Assembly (NCBI RefSeq): GCF_030160715.1
Contig: NZ_BSOW01000036.1
Location: forward strand, 22,429-86,428
Source of the DNA: Bradyrhizobium iriomotense
GTDB taxonomy: Bacteria; Pseudomonadota; Alphaproteobacteria; Rhizobiales; Xanthobacteraceae
Direction: 5' to 3'
DNA length: 64,000 bases
The position numbers and the translations under genes are program-made. Below the pieces are notes generated by a model. It did no database searches, had not been told where the DNA came from, and worked only from the letters and a program-made list of their open reading frames with translations. Below are positions 1 to 8,155 of this stretch, in pieces; within the stretch, counting starts at the first letter, position 1, and every line of letters begins with the position of its first letter.

Positions 1-2
1 CA

Positions 3-1004
3 GGAGTATCGGTTGCGACCGTCAGCCGGACGCTGGCCCGCCCCGAGGTCGTGATTGAGGAAACCCGCATACGCGTGCTCGCTGCCGTGCGTGATACCGG
101 CTACATGCCGAACATTTCCGCAAGGAACCTGCGCGTCCGAAAGACCATGGTCGTGCTGGTGGCGGTGCCGGACATCGCCAACCCGTTCTTCGCCGAGGTT
201 CTACAGGGCATCGACGACACGCTGTCGGTCGCCGGCTACGGACTCATCATTGCCAATCTGGCCGGCCCGCCCGAGAAGGAGGCGCGTTACGTCGACCTGG
301 TCTGCGCGGGCCAGGCCGACGGCGTTTTGCTCTTGTGCGGCCACGTGATCCGTAGCCCCGACCGCGACTTGCGCGAAGCGCGCGTGCCGTTGGTTGCCGC
401 TTGCGAATACATCCCCCGCGAAAACTTCCCGCAGGTCACAATCGACAATGTCGGCACTGCGCGCGAGGCGGTGGGACACCTCATCGAACTGGGCCACGCA
501 AGTATCGCCTATCTGTCCGGGCCCAAATCCAACATCCTCGAGCAGCAGCGTCTCGAAGGCTATCTGCAGGCCCTGCGCGAGGCGGGAATTGCGGCCGATG
601 CGGGGTTGATTCTGCCCGGCGATTTCACCTTCCGCGCCGGTGTCGAGGCCGGCCGGGCGCTGCTTGCGCTCGAGCCCGTAGCGCGTCCGACCGCACTGTT
701 TGCGGCCAATGACGAAATGGCGATCGGCCTGATCAAGACCGTGCACGCAGCCGGCCTCCAGATCCCGGATGATCTCTCCGTCGTCGGCTTCGACGGCATT
801 GCCTATGCCGACTATTGCGAGCCGACCTTGACGACCATTGTCCAGCCGCGCCGGGACCTTGGGGCCACCGCCGCGGCCGAACTGATCGCTCTGATGACGA
901 CCGGCAAAGCGGGGCTGCGGAAGGATATTAATCTTCCCGCCACTCTAGCGCTCCGCGACAGTACGCGCCCGCCACGGAAGCGCCCCGGCCATCTACGCTC
1001 ATAG
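3..1004 (+). CDS. LacI-family transcriptional regulator, 5' end missing
   Basis: The frame is open from base 3 and already inside a LacI-type helix-turn-helix (GVSVATVSRTL), so the start codon and first few residues lie before the window. The hinge (YMPNISARNLR) is followed by a periplasmic-binding-protein-like effector domain with typical segments (VPDIANPFFAEV, TALFAANDEMAIGL, VVGFDGIAYADY). LacI regulators usually repress sugar uptake and catabolism genes and release DNA on binding a sugar ligand. It lies convergent to the FGGY kinase operon and next to two sugar-catabolic operons, so a local role is likely (inference). The ATG/GTG codons inside the visible part are not the true start. Confidence 0.93.
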   Translation, partial: GVSVATVSRTLARPEVVIEETRIRVLAAVRDTGYMPNISARNLRVRKTMVVLVAVPDIANPFFAEVLQGIDDTLSVAGYGLIIANLAGPPEKEARYVDLVCAGQADGVLLLCGHVIRSPDRDLREARVPLVAACEYIPRENFPQVTIDNVGTAREAVGHLIELGHASIAYLSGPKSNILEQQRLEGYLQALREAGIAADAGLILPGDFTFRAGVEAGRALLALEPVARPTALFAANDEMAIGLIKTVHAAGLQIPDDLSVVGFDGIAYADYCEPTLTTIVQPRRDLGATAAAELIALMTTGKAGLRKDINLPATLALRDSTRPPRKRPGHLRS

Positions 1005-1233
1005 GGCAAGGGCCGGGCCGTCGGCGTCCTTGCCGTCGCACCCACGACAACGATTTTGGTCACACTGCGATTTCCGCCTATTCGCGATCAGGCCAGTACA
1101 GAGCTCTAATACTGAGGAGCGCGACCAACTCCTCAGTCGTAGCATGAGGTCCCTGCCCTAACGACCCAACCCTTTAGGCAGCTCACTCCTCCGCGGGTAT
1201 GTGCGCGGCCGCTCCCCCAAAAAGGGCGAATGA

Positions 1234-2730
1234 CTAGCTCGCGGTGGACCATCGCATCGCGGCTCTGTTGTTGACGTAAAGCGCTTTGAAGGCCACGTGA
1301 TCGGCGTCGTAGCGAATACGGTTGGCCTCATTCGGCACGATTTTGGACGCGATCGGGTTAATGCGGTCGATATCTTCCGGCGCGAAGATCCCACAGCCTA
1401 TACCTGCGAGAAAGGCAGATCCGAGCGCAGCACCTACCGTCTCCCGGCGTATATTCTGACGGATGCCCGCAATGTCGCTGACGCACTGTGTCCAGAGTCG
1501 ATTCTGCACTCCGCCTCCAGCCGCATAAATGCTTCGGGCCGGCTGAATTTCGGCAAAGCCATCGAGATTATGCCGGGTCGCGTGTCCGATCCCTTCGATC
1601 AGCGCACGATAGATATCGCCACGCCGGTGCGCGAGCGTCAACCCGAAGATCAGGCCCTTGGCTTGCGGATCATTGATCGGCGTTCGCTCACCACTGAAAT
1701 AGGGGAGCATCAAAATGCCGTTCGCGCCGGGCGGGCTTTTGAATGCCTCTTCCATCAGCGCTTGGAAGGATGAATCATCGTCGGAAAGTCCGGTCATTTC
1801 CTTGCGAAACCACTGGGTGAGACCGCCTCCAGTCGCAAGCCCGCCCATGACGCTCCAGGTGTTCTCGAACAGAAACGGCGCAGCCCAGAAGCGGGAATCG
1901 ACGACGAGATCGGCATTGACCTGGATGAAGAAGGCCGTAGTGCCATACATTATCATCAAGTCACCCGGCTTTTGTACGCCGACGCTGATCGCTTCACTCG
2001 CCGCATCGATGGTGCCAGCAATAACGGGCGTGCTGGCGGCAAGCCCGGTTTCTGCTGCGGCCTCAGTGCTCACGTGGCCGACAACCTCCGTGGTCCAGGC
2101 GATTTGAGGTAGCCAGTCGACAGGGCAAATCCGTTCGGTCGTCTCCCGATGCCAGGCCTTGGCGGCGAGGTCATAGAATGGCGAATAGCAGGACGCGCCG
2201 TAGTGATCGACGACCCACCGTCCCGTCAATCGGTGGACGATAAAGGTAGGGCAACCGACGATCCGCGCCGTTCTGCGGAAGGTGTCAGGCTCGTGCTTGG
2301 CAAGCCATCGCACTTTCGGGCCGACAGATTGTGTCGTCAGCGGATTGCCGGTTCGGGCCAGTACTGCCTGCGCGCCGAGGTCAGCATTGAGCTCATCGAT
2401 TTCGGCTTCGGCGCGTGTATCCACCCCATATAGGATCGCCGGGCGTAGGGGCTCGCCCCTTTCCGTCACAGGCAGTGCACAGGGGCCAATCCCGCTGCAC
2501 CCGACCGCAGCGATCGCGGCCGGGTTGATCCCACTGTCCGCGATCAGCCGCTGGCTCAGCGTACGAAAGCCCTCCCACCAATCCTGCACCGCATCATGTT
2601 CAGCGAGTCCTGGCCCTGGCACGCTCATATCGTGCTTGCGCTGCGCCGTTGCCCGAATAGTACCGGACTCATCGAGGAGGACGCCTTTGCTGGAATAACT
2701 GCCGATATCGATGCCTAGGAGGTGGCGCAT
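1234..2730 (-). CDS. FGGY-family carbohydrate kinase (xylulokinase-like)
   Basis: A 498-residue protein of normal FGGY length. The N-terminal phosphate-binding motif GIDIGSYSSKG lies at residues 6-16. The probable catalytic Asp is D242 in AGTIDAASEA, and the C-terminal ATP-binding segment contains AAGGGVQNRLW. FGGY kinases phosphorylate pentoses, polyols or related sugars in the cytoplasm using ATP. The exact substrate cannot be read here. The ATG at 2730 has a strong ribosome site (GGAGGAGA) about six bases upstream, and the gene overlaps the end of the M42 gene by 16 bases, so the two are probably translated from one mRNA. It is the last gene of a btpA-like, M42, kinase operon. Confidence 0.93.
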   Translation of the reverse strand: MRHLLGIDIGSYSSKGVLLDESGTIRATAQRKHDMSVPGPGLAEHDAVQDWWEGFRTLSQRLIADSGINPAAIAAVGCSGIGPCALPVTERGEPLRPAILYGVDTRAEAEIDELNADLGAQAVLARTGNPLTTQSVGPKVRWLAKHEPDTFRRTARIVGCPTFIVHRLTGRWVVDHYGASCYSPFYDLAAKAWHRETTERICPVDWLPQIAWTTEVVGHVSTEAAAETGLAASTPVIAGTIDAASEAISVGVQKPGDLMIMYGTTAFFIQVNADLVVDSRFWAAPFLFENTWSVMGGLATGGGLTQWFRKEMTGLSDDDSSFQALMEEAFKSPPGANGILMLPYFSGERTPINDPQAKGLIFGLTLAHRRGDIYRALIEGIGHATRHNLDGFAEIQPARSIYAAGGGVQNRLWTQCVSDIAGIRQNIRRETVGAALGSAFLAGIGCGIFAPEDIDRINPIASKIVPNEANRIRYDADHVAFKALYVNNRAAMRWSTAS

Positions 2731-3929
2731 GAATATCTCCTCCGTTTGAAGGAGAAACCTGCTTTCATATCGCGCAGAGCCAGGGCAAGCAGCGCCGCTA
2801 TCTGTTCAAGATCGGCCAGATCGCAGGTTTCGATCGGCGCATGCGTGTAGCGTGTCGGGTAGCCGATATCGATGGAGGGAATTCCTTCGCCCACGAGCTG
2901 AACATAGGAGGAATCCGTGAGGCAGCCGGTATGAGCGCTGCGCTGGATGGGCATGCCGACACGACTTGCTGTCTCCACAAGATGATTGAGGAGTGCGGGA
3001 TGGGCAAGCGTACCATTGAGCGTGCCGCGTCCGTGGAAGCTGTAGAGGCCGAGCGCTGGGCCGCCGCCGAGCTGCAGTTCGCCGCGCTCCGCGAGATCCG
3101 GTGTATCGGAAGCGACCATGATGTCGATCGAAATGGCAGCATCTGGCCTCAGACGGTTGGCCGCAAGCATGGCGCCCCGCAGGTTGAACTCCTCCTGAAC
3201 CGAAAACACCGCATGCAGCGTTGTGGGAACGGGTTCATCCAAAACTCTCTGCACAAGGTCCATCAGCGCGGCGCAGCCAGCGCGGTCGTCGACCGCCGTT
3301 CCGGACACACGCGTACCGGCCAGCCGTTCGAAAGCGGGGCAGTAAGTGACGGGCGCACCGATTTCGACGCCGAGGGCCCGCACCTCTTCCGCCGACTTGG
3401 CGCCAAGATCGAGGAAGAGCTTGTCATAGCCGAGCACTTGGCTCTTTTCATCCTGCGACGTGGCATGGTGCGCCTTGATACCGATGACGCAAGGAACCTG
3501 CTTGCCGTATTTGTTCATGATCACCATACGCAGGCCCGGCAGCACACGTTCGGGCACGCCCCCGAGCCGTTCCACCCGAACGAAGCCGTTCGCTTCAATC
3601 CGCCGTACCAACAGGCCAAGCTGATCGGTATGAGCGAAGACCATCACCGATGGAGCTGCGGCGTCGGTCCCCTTCACCGTGAGAGTCAGATTTCCGAACG
3701 CATCGAGGTGATTCTCGACGCGGCGGTCGGAAAAGGCGGCCCGGATGTAGTCGCTCACCGGATCTTCGTAACCGGAAAGACCGGATATCAGGCAGAGCTC
3801 CTTGGTCCATGTCTCGATGCGGGCGAGGCTGTGCTGGTCAATCGTCACTTGGGTCCAATCCGGTCCGGCAAAGGACCTTTGCTGTTCATCAAATCTGGAT
3901 CGAACCGGCGCCGGGGAGTGCCGGATCAA
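2715..3929 (-). CDS. M42-family metallopeptidase (SgcX/FrvX-like)
   Basis: This is a di-metal aminopeptidase fold of the M42 family. Visible probable ligands and catalytic residues are H100 and D102 (FAHTDQ), D214/D215 (TAVDDRAG), E246/E247 (VQEEFNLRGA), D269 (SIDIM) and a C-terminal His in TRYTHAP. M42 proteins in sugar operons (SgcX and FrvX of E. coli) have no settled physiological substrate. The longest frame starts at a TTG (3929) with no evident ribosome site. Family members usually begin close to the segment after the GTG at 3848, so the true start may be 3848. A 15-base palindrome (3868-3882) lies between these candidate starts. It sits between a BtpA-like gene and an FGGY kinase. Confidence 0.88.
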   Translation of the reverse strand: MIRHSPAPVRSRFDEQQRSFAGPDWTQVTIDQHSLARIETWTKELCLISGLSGYEDPVSDYIRAAFSDRRVENHLDAFGNLTLTVKGTDAAAPSVMVFAHTDQLGLLVRRIEANGFVRVERLGGVPERVLPGLRMVIMNKYGKQVPCVIGIKAHHATSQDEKSQVLGYDKLFLDLGAKSAEEVRALGVEIGAPVTYCPAFERLAGTRVSGTAVDDRAGCAALMDLVQRVLDEPVPTTLHAVFSVQEEFNLRGAMLAANRLRPDAAISIDIMVASDTPDLAERGELQLGGGPALGLYSFHGRGTLNGTLAHPALLNHLVETASRVGMPIQRSAHTGCLTDSSYVQLVGEGIPSIDIGYPTRYTHAPIETCDLADLEQIAALLALALRDMKAGFSFKRRRYSCATS

Positions 3930-3941
3930 GCTGAGCGTTTT

Positions 3942-4763
3942 TTAAACGACCGCGCGCGAGGCAGAGCGGATCACCTTAACTTTTTCCATGAAGGCTTTGA
4001 CCCGCGTCGGATCGACCGGGTTTTCGAAGAGGCCGTCGACCTTGAAAGTCGATCCCACGACTGCCCCGTCCGAAACAGCGAGCTGCCGTTCGATATTGTC
4101 GAGCCGACAACCCGTGTTGCAAAGCACGGCTGTACCCGGCACGGCCTTTTTGACCGTGGAAAGGACGTGGGTGTCGGTTTCGGCACCAGCAGTAAGGCCC
4201 GATACGCAGATGGCGTCAGGCCGGTTGTTGAACGCAGTCGAGCGGGCGATATCTGCAATCGAGCGGTCACCCAGATAGGCGGCGGCTTCGGGCACGATGT
4301 TGAATAGAAGCCTAAGCTTCGGGGCGAGCCTTGCCTTGTGGCGCGCCGTTTCACCGACATTGGTATTCCAGAGCCCGAAATCGCTGGCGTACACCCCGCT
4401 CATGATCTCGCGGATGAAGCTTGCTCCGGTGGCGGCGGCAAGATCGATCGAAGCAATGGGATCCCACAGGACGTTGACGCCAAACGGCACCTTGATGAAG
4501 CGCATGAGTTCACCGATGACGCGTGCCATGGCCACGGTGGTTTCGGGACGTACCTTGGTCAGGTAAGGCAGGCTGAACTCGTTGGAAAACATTACGGCGT
4601 CGACACCGCCGTTCTGAAGATGGTCGAGATCGGCAAAGGCCATTTCGATCACCTTCCTCATGCCGCCGGCCGCATCGTATCCGGGATCGCCCGGCAATGC
4701 CTGCAAGTGGCACATGGCGATGATCGGCTTGCTGACATGAAAGGTTTCCTCAAGCCACTGCAT
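3942..4763 (-). CDS. BtpA/SgcQ family TIM-barrel protein
   Basis: A 273-residue protein with hallmarks of the BtpA/SgcQ family: KPIIAMCHLQALPGDP at the start, GGVDAVMFSNEF, PFGVNVLWDP, GASFIREIMSGVY and a late GSTFKVDG segment. BtpA was first linked to photosystem I stability in cyanobacteria, but heterotroph members sit in carbohydrate operons and have no agreed reaction. The ATG at 4763 is preceded by AGAGGA about eight bases upstream. It is the first gene of the leftward operon with the M42 peptidase and FGGY kinase. E. coli sgcQ and sgcX belong to one operon in the same way, which supports a shared sugar-related role here (inference). Confidence 0.9.
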   Translation of the reverse strand: MQWLEETFHVSKPIIAMCHLQALPGDPGYDAAGGMRKVIEMAFADLDHLQNGGVDAVMFSNEFSLPYLTKVRPETTVAMARVIGELMRFIKVPFGVNVLWDPIASIDLAAATGASFIREIMSGVYASDFGLWNTNVGETARHKARLAPKLRLLFNIVPEAAAYLGDRSIADIARSTAFNNRPDAICVSGLTAGAETDTHVLSTVKKAVPGTAVLCNTGCRLDNIERQLAVSDGAVVGSTFKVDGLFENPVDPTRVKAFMEKVKVIRSASRAVV

Positions 4764-5235
4764 GAGCGCGTCCTCTTTCGATTTTTATTCGGCTAAGACA
4801 TCTCGTTTTCGGGATAGCAGGGCGAAAGTTGGCCCCACCATAATCTGCTGTAGATGGAAGTCGGCCACGGCCATCCTACCATATACGGCAGGCGCTCAGT
4901 GCTCCCTCCGTTCGCCTGGCCGAGACACCGGAATGCGTTCGTTCCTTTTGCCTCATTCTAATCGGTAATGGCCAAGAGTTCGTCGAGAGGGGAGATCCAC
5001 CCTACTTTTTGATCCTGTTCCTACTAGCTGCGCCCCAACGGCCGGTCGGTCGCGAAACAACCGTGCCCCGACACTCTGCTTCGATAGTCCGCTTTTGCGA
5101 AGGGCGTATGGCGCATTGCATTAAAGGCTCGCATGTCGACATTTGCTGCGCTTGTAAGCTAGAGCCATCTCTTCGGAAAAGTCTCGTCGATCATGGCGCT
5201 TATTGACAGCGCCATCAGCAGGACCTAGCGTATGC
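4764..5235. other. Divergent promoter region, no gene seen
   Basis: About 470 bases separate the leftward btpA-like operon from the rightward GntR regulator. Short frames here have no good start and no recognisable protein. A TTGACA hexamer lies at 5203-5208. The region should hold the promoter of the leftward operon, but I could not fix its elements by eye. I saw no LacI-type palindrome with a central CG. Confidence 0.6.
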
Positions 5236-5254
5236 TGGTATACTAGGTATACCA
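5236..5254 (+). promoter_or_regulatory. Palindromic GntR/FadR-type operator with extended -10
   Basis: The 19-base site has perfect 8-base arms TGGTATAC and GTATACCA around TAG. It ends at the base before the regulator's ATG (5255). FadR-subgroup GntR proteins bind short palindromes of the GTnnAC type, so this is a strong candidate autoregulatory operator. TGGTATACT inside it also fits an extended -10 element, which would put the transcript start only a few bases before the ATG. Repressor binding would then block RNA polymerase directly. Confidence 0.75.
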
Positions 5255-5965
5255 ATGTCCCGTCAGCTCAAACGATCGCGTCTCTTTGAGCAGGTCGTCG
5301 ATATCCTCGAGCAGAGGATACGCGGTCGGGAATTGGTGGCTGGTGCCGAGTTGCCATCAGAACGTCAGCTCATGGCGGAGTTTGGCGTCGGCCGGACAGC
5401 TATCCGCGAGGCACTGTTTCATCTGCAGCGCGCGGGCCTTGTTGATCTCCGGGCGGGTTCGCGGGCACGGGTCACAGCCCCGAATGCTGAAGTCGTTATG
5501 ACGTCGCTGTCGAGCAGCGCCAAATATCTGCTCTCCGATGACAACGGCATCCGTCATTTCCAAGATGCGCGTGCCCTCTTTGAGACCGGCCTGGCACGTG
5601 ATGCTGCACGCAATGCCACCGCCAAGGATATCCGCTACCTGAGCGATGCGCTTGATGCGAACTACAAGTCCATTGGCGACGTCGGACGCTTTGAGGACTC
5701 CGATATAACGTTTCACTACGCGATCGCTACGATTCCCAAGAACCCCATTTATCTGGTCATGCACCGGGCCATTATCGATTGGCTCGTCGACCAGAGACGT
5801 GTGACGCTAAGCTATCCCGGCCAGAACCGGGTCGCTTTCGATGCGCATGTCGCGATCTTCGAAGCGATCAAGGCACACGATCCGGAACTTGCCGATGCCC
5901 GCATGCGCTCGCACCTCGATCAAGTTGGTAAGCTCTACTGGAAAGTCCGGAGGGCGGCCAAGTGA
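5255..5965 (+). CDS. GntR-family (FadR subgroup) transcriptional regulator
   Basis: A 236-residue protein. The winged helix spans roughly residues 8-70 (LPSERQLMAEFGVGRTAIREAL) and is followed by an all-helical FCD ligand-binding domain (about 90-225) with the usual Asp/His metal positions (EDSDITFHYAIA, FDAHVAIFEAI, MRSHLDQV). FCD regulators commonly sense organic acids or sugar acids. The ATG sits immediately after a palindromic operator with almost no leader, so translation may be leaderless or use the weak AGGT at 5245-5248. It probably represses itself and either or both flanking catabolic operons. Confidence 0.95.
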   Translation: MSRQLKRSRLFEQVVDILEQRIRGRELVAGAELPSERQLMAEFGVGRTAIREALFHLQRAGLVDLRAGSRARVTAPNAEVVMTSLSSSAKYLLSDDNGIRHFQDARALFETGLARDAARNATAKDIRYLSDALDANYKSIGDVGRFEDSDITFHYAIATIPKNPIYLVMHRAIIDWLVDQRRVTLSYPGQNRVAFDAHVAIFEAIKAHDPELADARMRSHLDQVGKLYWKVRRAAK

Positions 5966-6212
5966 ACGGTTCATGGTCTCCACCGAGTTCAAGCCAAAGC
6001 CGACTGCGATGGCGCAAGCTCATCGATTGCGCGAGCGCGAGCCGGGTTGCCGCGTCTGCGCTTCGCCGTCGTATCGGTAGGTCGACGAACGCGCCCAGCC
6101 TTATGAACTCTACAATCGTCGCGCGGCGTTCGACACGCACTATCAACCACCGTGCCTAGCGCATTCAACAGGACCGACGCCGACCTGATCGTGAACAAGA
6201 ACGCTGACTGGG
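5966..6212. other. Intergenic stretch, no gene recognised
   Basis: Together with the inverted repeat at 6213-6238 this separates the GntR regulator from the aldolase operon. Short frames on both strands carry no recognisable protein and look like chance readings in high-GC DNA. It probably contains the promoter of the aldolase-transporter operon. Confidence 0.5.
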
Positions 6213-6238
6213 TTTGATCCCAAATTCGAGGGATCGAA
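6213..6238 (+). promoter_or_regulatory. Inverted repeat upstream of the aldolase operon
   Basis: The arms TTTGATCCC (6213-6221) and GGGATCGAA (6230-6238) match at eight of nine positions around an eight-base AT-rich spacer, ending 28 bases before the aldolase start. This could be an operator for a local regulator or a leader hairpin. It differs in sequence from the GntR palindrome at 5236-5254, so it may belong to the LacI-type protein or another regulator. Confidence 0.4.
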
Positions 6239-6266
6239 CAACAGACGCCAAACGGGAGGATGAACA

Positions 6267-7046
6267 ATGGCTCGTGCCGGACTCAAGCAGATGACCCGCA
6301 CGCCAGAGGCCAAGCTTGGTCATTTCATCGTCGAGTTTGCCACTCCGGGAATCGGTCATATCCTCAAACAAGCGGATTGCGATTTCGCACTTTTCGACCT
6401 GGAGCATTCCGGCTTCGGCTTCGAAACCGTCAAAAGTGCTGCACGCTATTTTGAAGCCGCAGGGTTACCGGCCATCGTACGCGTGCCATCAAAGGAATAT
6501 CATCACATCGCGCGCGCGTGCGATACGGGTGCGGAAGGGATCATGATCCCGATGGTTAGCACTGCCGCAGAAGCAGAGGCTGTCGTTGATTGCATGAAAT
6601 ATTATCCGGACGGGCGACGTGGCGTTGCCTTGAGTATTGCGCATGATGCCTATGGGCAGGGCCCCGTGCCCGAGAAGCTTGCGGCTGCCAACGAGCGGAC
6701 AACGCTGTTCTGCCAAATCGAGACTGCTGAAGGCGCCGAGAATGCCGACGGGATTGCCGCCGTCGATGGCGTCGACTGCCTTTGGGTCGGCCATTTTGAC
6801 TTGTCAGTATCGCTAGGCATCCCCGGCCAGTTCGACCATCCGAATTTTCTGAGGGCGGTTGAGCAGACAATTGCGGCGGCCAAGAAGCACAAGAAGGCAC
6901 TGGGCCGCCTTGTACCGACCACCGAAGTCGGCATAGCGCTTTACAAGCAGGGCTTCGATTTTTGCTGCTATTCGGGTGACGTGTGGGTGCTTCGGGATGC
7001 ATTGGCCGCCGCAATCACCACCTTGCGGAAGGGATGCATGACATGA
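6267..7046 (+). CDS. HpcH/HpaI (class II) aldolase family protein
   Basis: A 259-residue TIM-barrel aldolase of the HpcH/HpaI/RhmA group. Family motifs are LGHFIVEFATPGI, FALFDLEHSGF, GAEGIMIPMV, the metal-binding Glu in FCQIETAEGAEN and the Asp in WVGHFDLSVSLGIPG. These enzymes reversibly cleave 2-keto-3-deoxy acids to pyruvate (or a hydroxypyruvate-type product) and an aldehyde. GGGAGG lies just upstream of the ATG. It overlaps the next gene by four bases (ATGA) and opens the rightward catabolic-transport operon, so it probably performs the final cleavage step of the pathway (inference). Confidence 0.93.
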   Translation: MARAGLKQMTRTPEAKLGHFIVEFATPGIGHILKQADCDFALFDLEHSGFGFETVKSAARYFEAAGLPAIVRVPSKEYHHIARACDTGAEGIMIPMVSTAAEAEAVVDCMKYYPDGRRGVALSIAHDAYGQGPVPEKLAAANERTTLFCQIETAEGAENADGIAAVDGVDCLWVGHFDLSVSLGIPGQFDHPNFLRAVEQTIAAAKKHKKALGRLVPTTEVGIALYKQGFDFCCYSGDVWVLRDALAAAITTLRKGCMT

Positions 7047-8092
7047 ACGCGCCTTTCCGTGTTGCCCTTTCAGGCGATTTCAAGAAGGCCGATGGCTCGG
7101 CCGTCTATGCTGATTTCGATCTGACGCCTCTGCTGGAGGCCCCCGGCGTGGAAATAGCCTATTTGGATAACGCCAACCCTCTTCGCAGCAGCGATCTTGA
7201 AGACTTCGACGCACTTATCCTGCTGGCTCACCGCTTCGCGCCCGAAAGCGCGCCGAAAAACGGCAGGCTCAGCATCATCGCCCGCTTTGGCGTCGGTTAT
7301 GACACGGTGGATGTGCCGACCTGTACCGCTGCGGACATCGCTTTAGCGATCACGCCGGACGGCGTGCGCCGCCCAGTCGCGGTGTCGATTATGACCTTCA
7401 TTCTGGCCCTCGCCGGAAAGCTGATGGTGAAGGATAAGCTCACCCGGCAAGGTCCAGAGGGCTTTGCGGCCCGCGGCGAGCATATGGGCTTTGGTCTGGT
7501 CGGCAAGGTGTTGGGGTCGATCGGTATCGGTAATATCGGCGCTGAGCTGTTCCGGCTCGCCAAGCCGTTCGACATGAGATTCATCGCTCATGATCCATTT
7601 GCGGATACCGGGCTGGCGGCCGCGGTCGGAGTCGAACTCGTTGGTCTCGACGACGTGTTCGCCCGAGCCGACGTCGTTACGGTGAACTGTCCACTGACGA
7701 CCGAGACGCGCCACCTCGTGAACGCCGACCGCCTCGCCCTGATGAAGAAAACCGCCTTCTTCATCAATACCGCGCGCGGACCAATCGTCGATCAAAAGGC
7801 GCTCACAGACGTTCTAGCAAAAGGGCGGATCGCTGGCGCGGCCCTCGACGTGTTCGAGCTGGAACCGACCGATCCGTCCGATCCTCTTTTCGCGCTCGAC
7901 AACGTCATCGTGACGCCTCACGCACTTTGCTGGACCGATCAGTGCTTCGCCGGAAATGGTGCAGCCGATATCAGGGCTGTGCTCGACATTCAGCACGGGC
8001 GAATCCCGCGCGGTATCGTGAATCGCGCGGTACTCGAGAAACCGAACTTCCAACGCAAACTAGAGGAGTACCGCCGCCAATTTGCCAATTGA
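7043..8092 (+). CDS. D-isomer-specific 2-hydroxyacid dehydrogenase
   Basis: A 349-residue NAD(P)-dependent dehydrogenase when started at the ATG at 7043, which overlaps the aldolase stop as ATGA and has GGAAGGG about ten bases upstream. A longer frame from 6983 only reads into the aldolase gene. Visible features are the N-terminal substrate domain (ARFGVGYDTVDV), the Rossmann glycine motif (GSIGIGNIGAEL), the catalytic Arg region (INTARGPIVDQ) and the catalytic His in VTPHALCW. The family interconverts 2-keto and 2-hydroxy acids. Here it likely oxidises or reduces an intermediate between the lactonase-like protein and the aldolase (inference). Confidence 0.93.
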   Translation: MNAPFRVALSGDFKKADGSAVYADFDLTPLLEAPGVEIAYLDNANPLRSSDLEDFDALILLAHRFAPESAPKNGRLSIIARFGVGYDTVDVPTCTAADIALAITPDGVRRPVAVSIMTFILALAGKLMVKDKLTRQGPEGFAARGEHMGFGLVGKVLGSIGIGNIGAELFRLAKPFDMRFIAHDPFADTGLAAAVGVELVGLDDVFARADVVTVNCPLTTETRHLVNADRLALMKKTAFFINTARGPIVDQKALTDVLAKGRIAGAALDVFELEPTDPSDPLFALDNVIVTPHALCWTDQCFAGNGAADIRAVLDIQHGRIPRGIVNRAVLEKPNFQRKLEEYRRQFAN

Positions 8093-8155
8093 GAATTCCT
8101 CGCCGCAAACGAGCGAGGGACATTTGAAATGTCAATCAAGGAACGGGAGGACACG

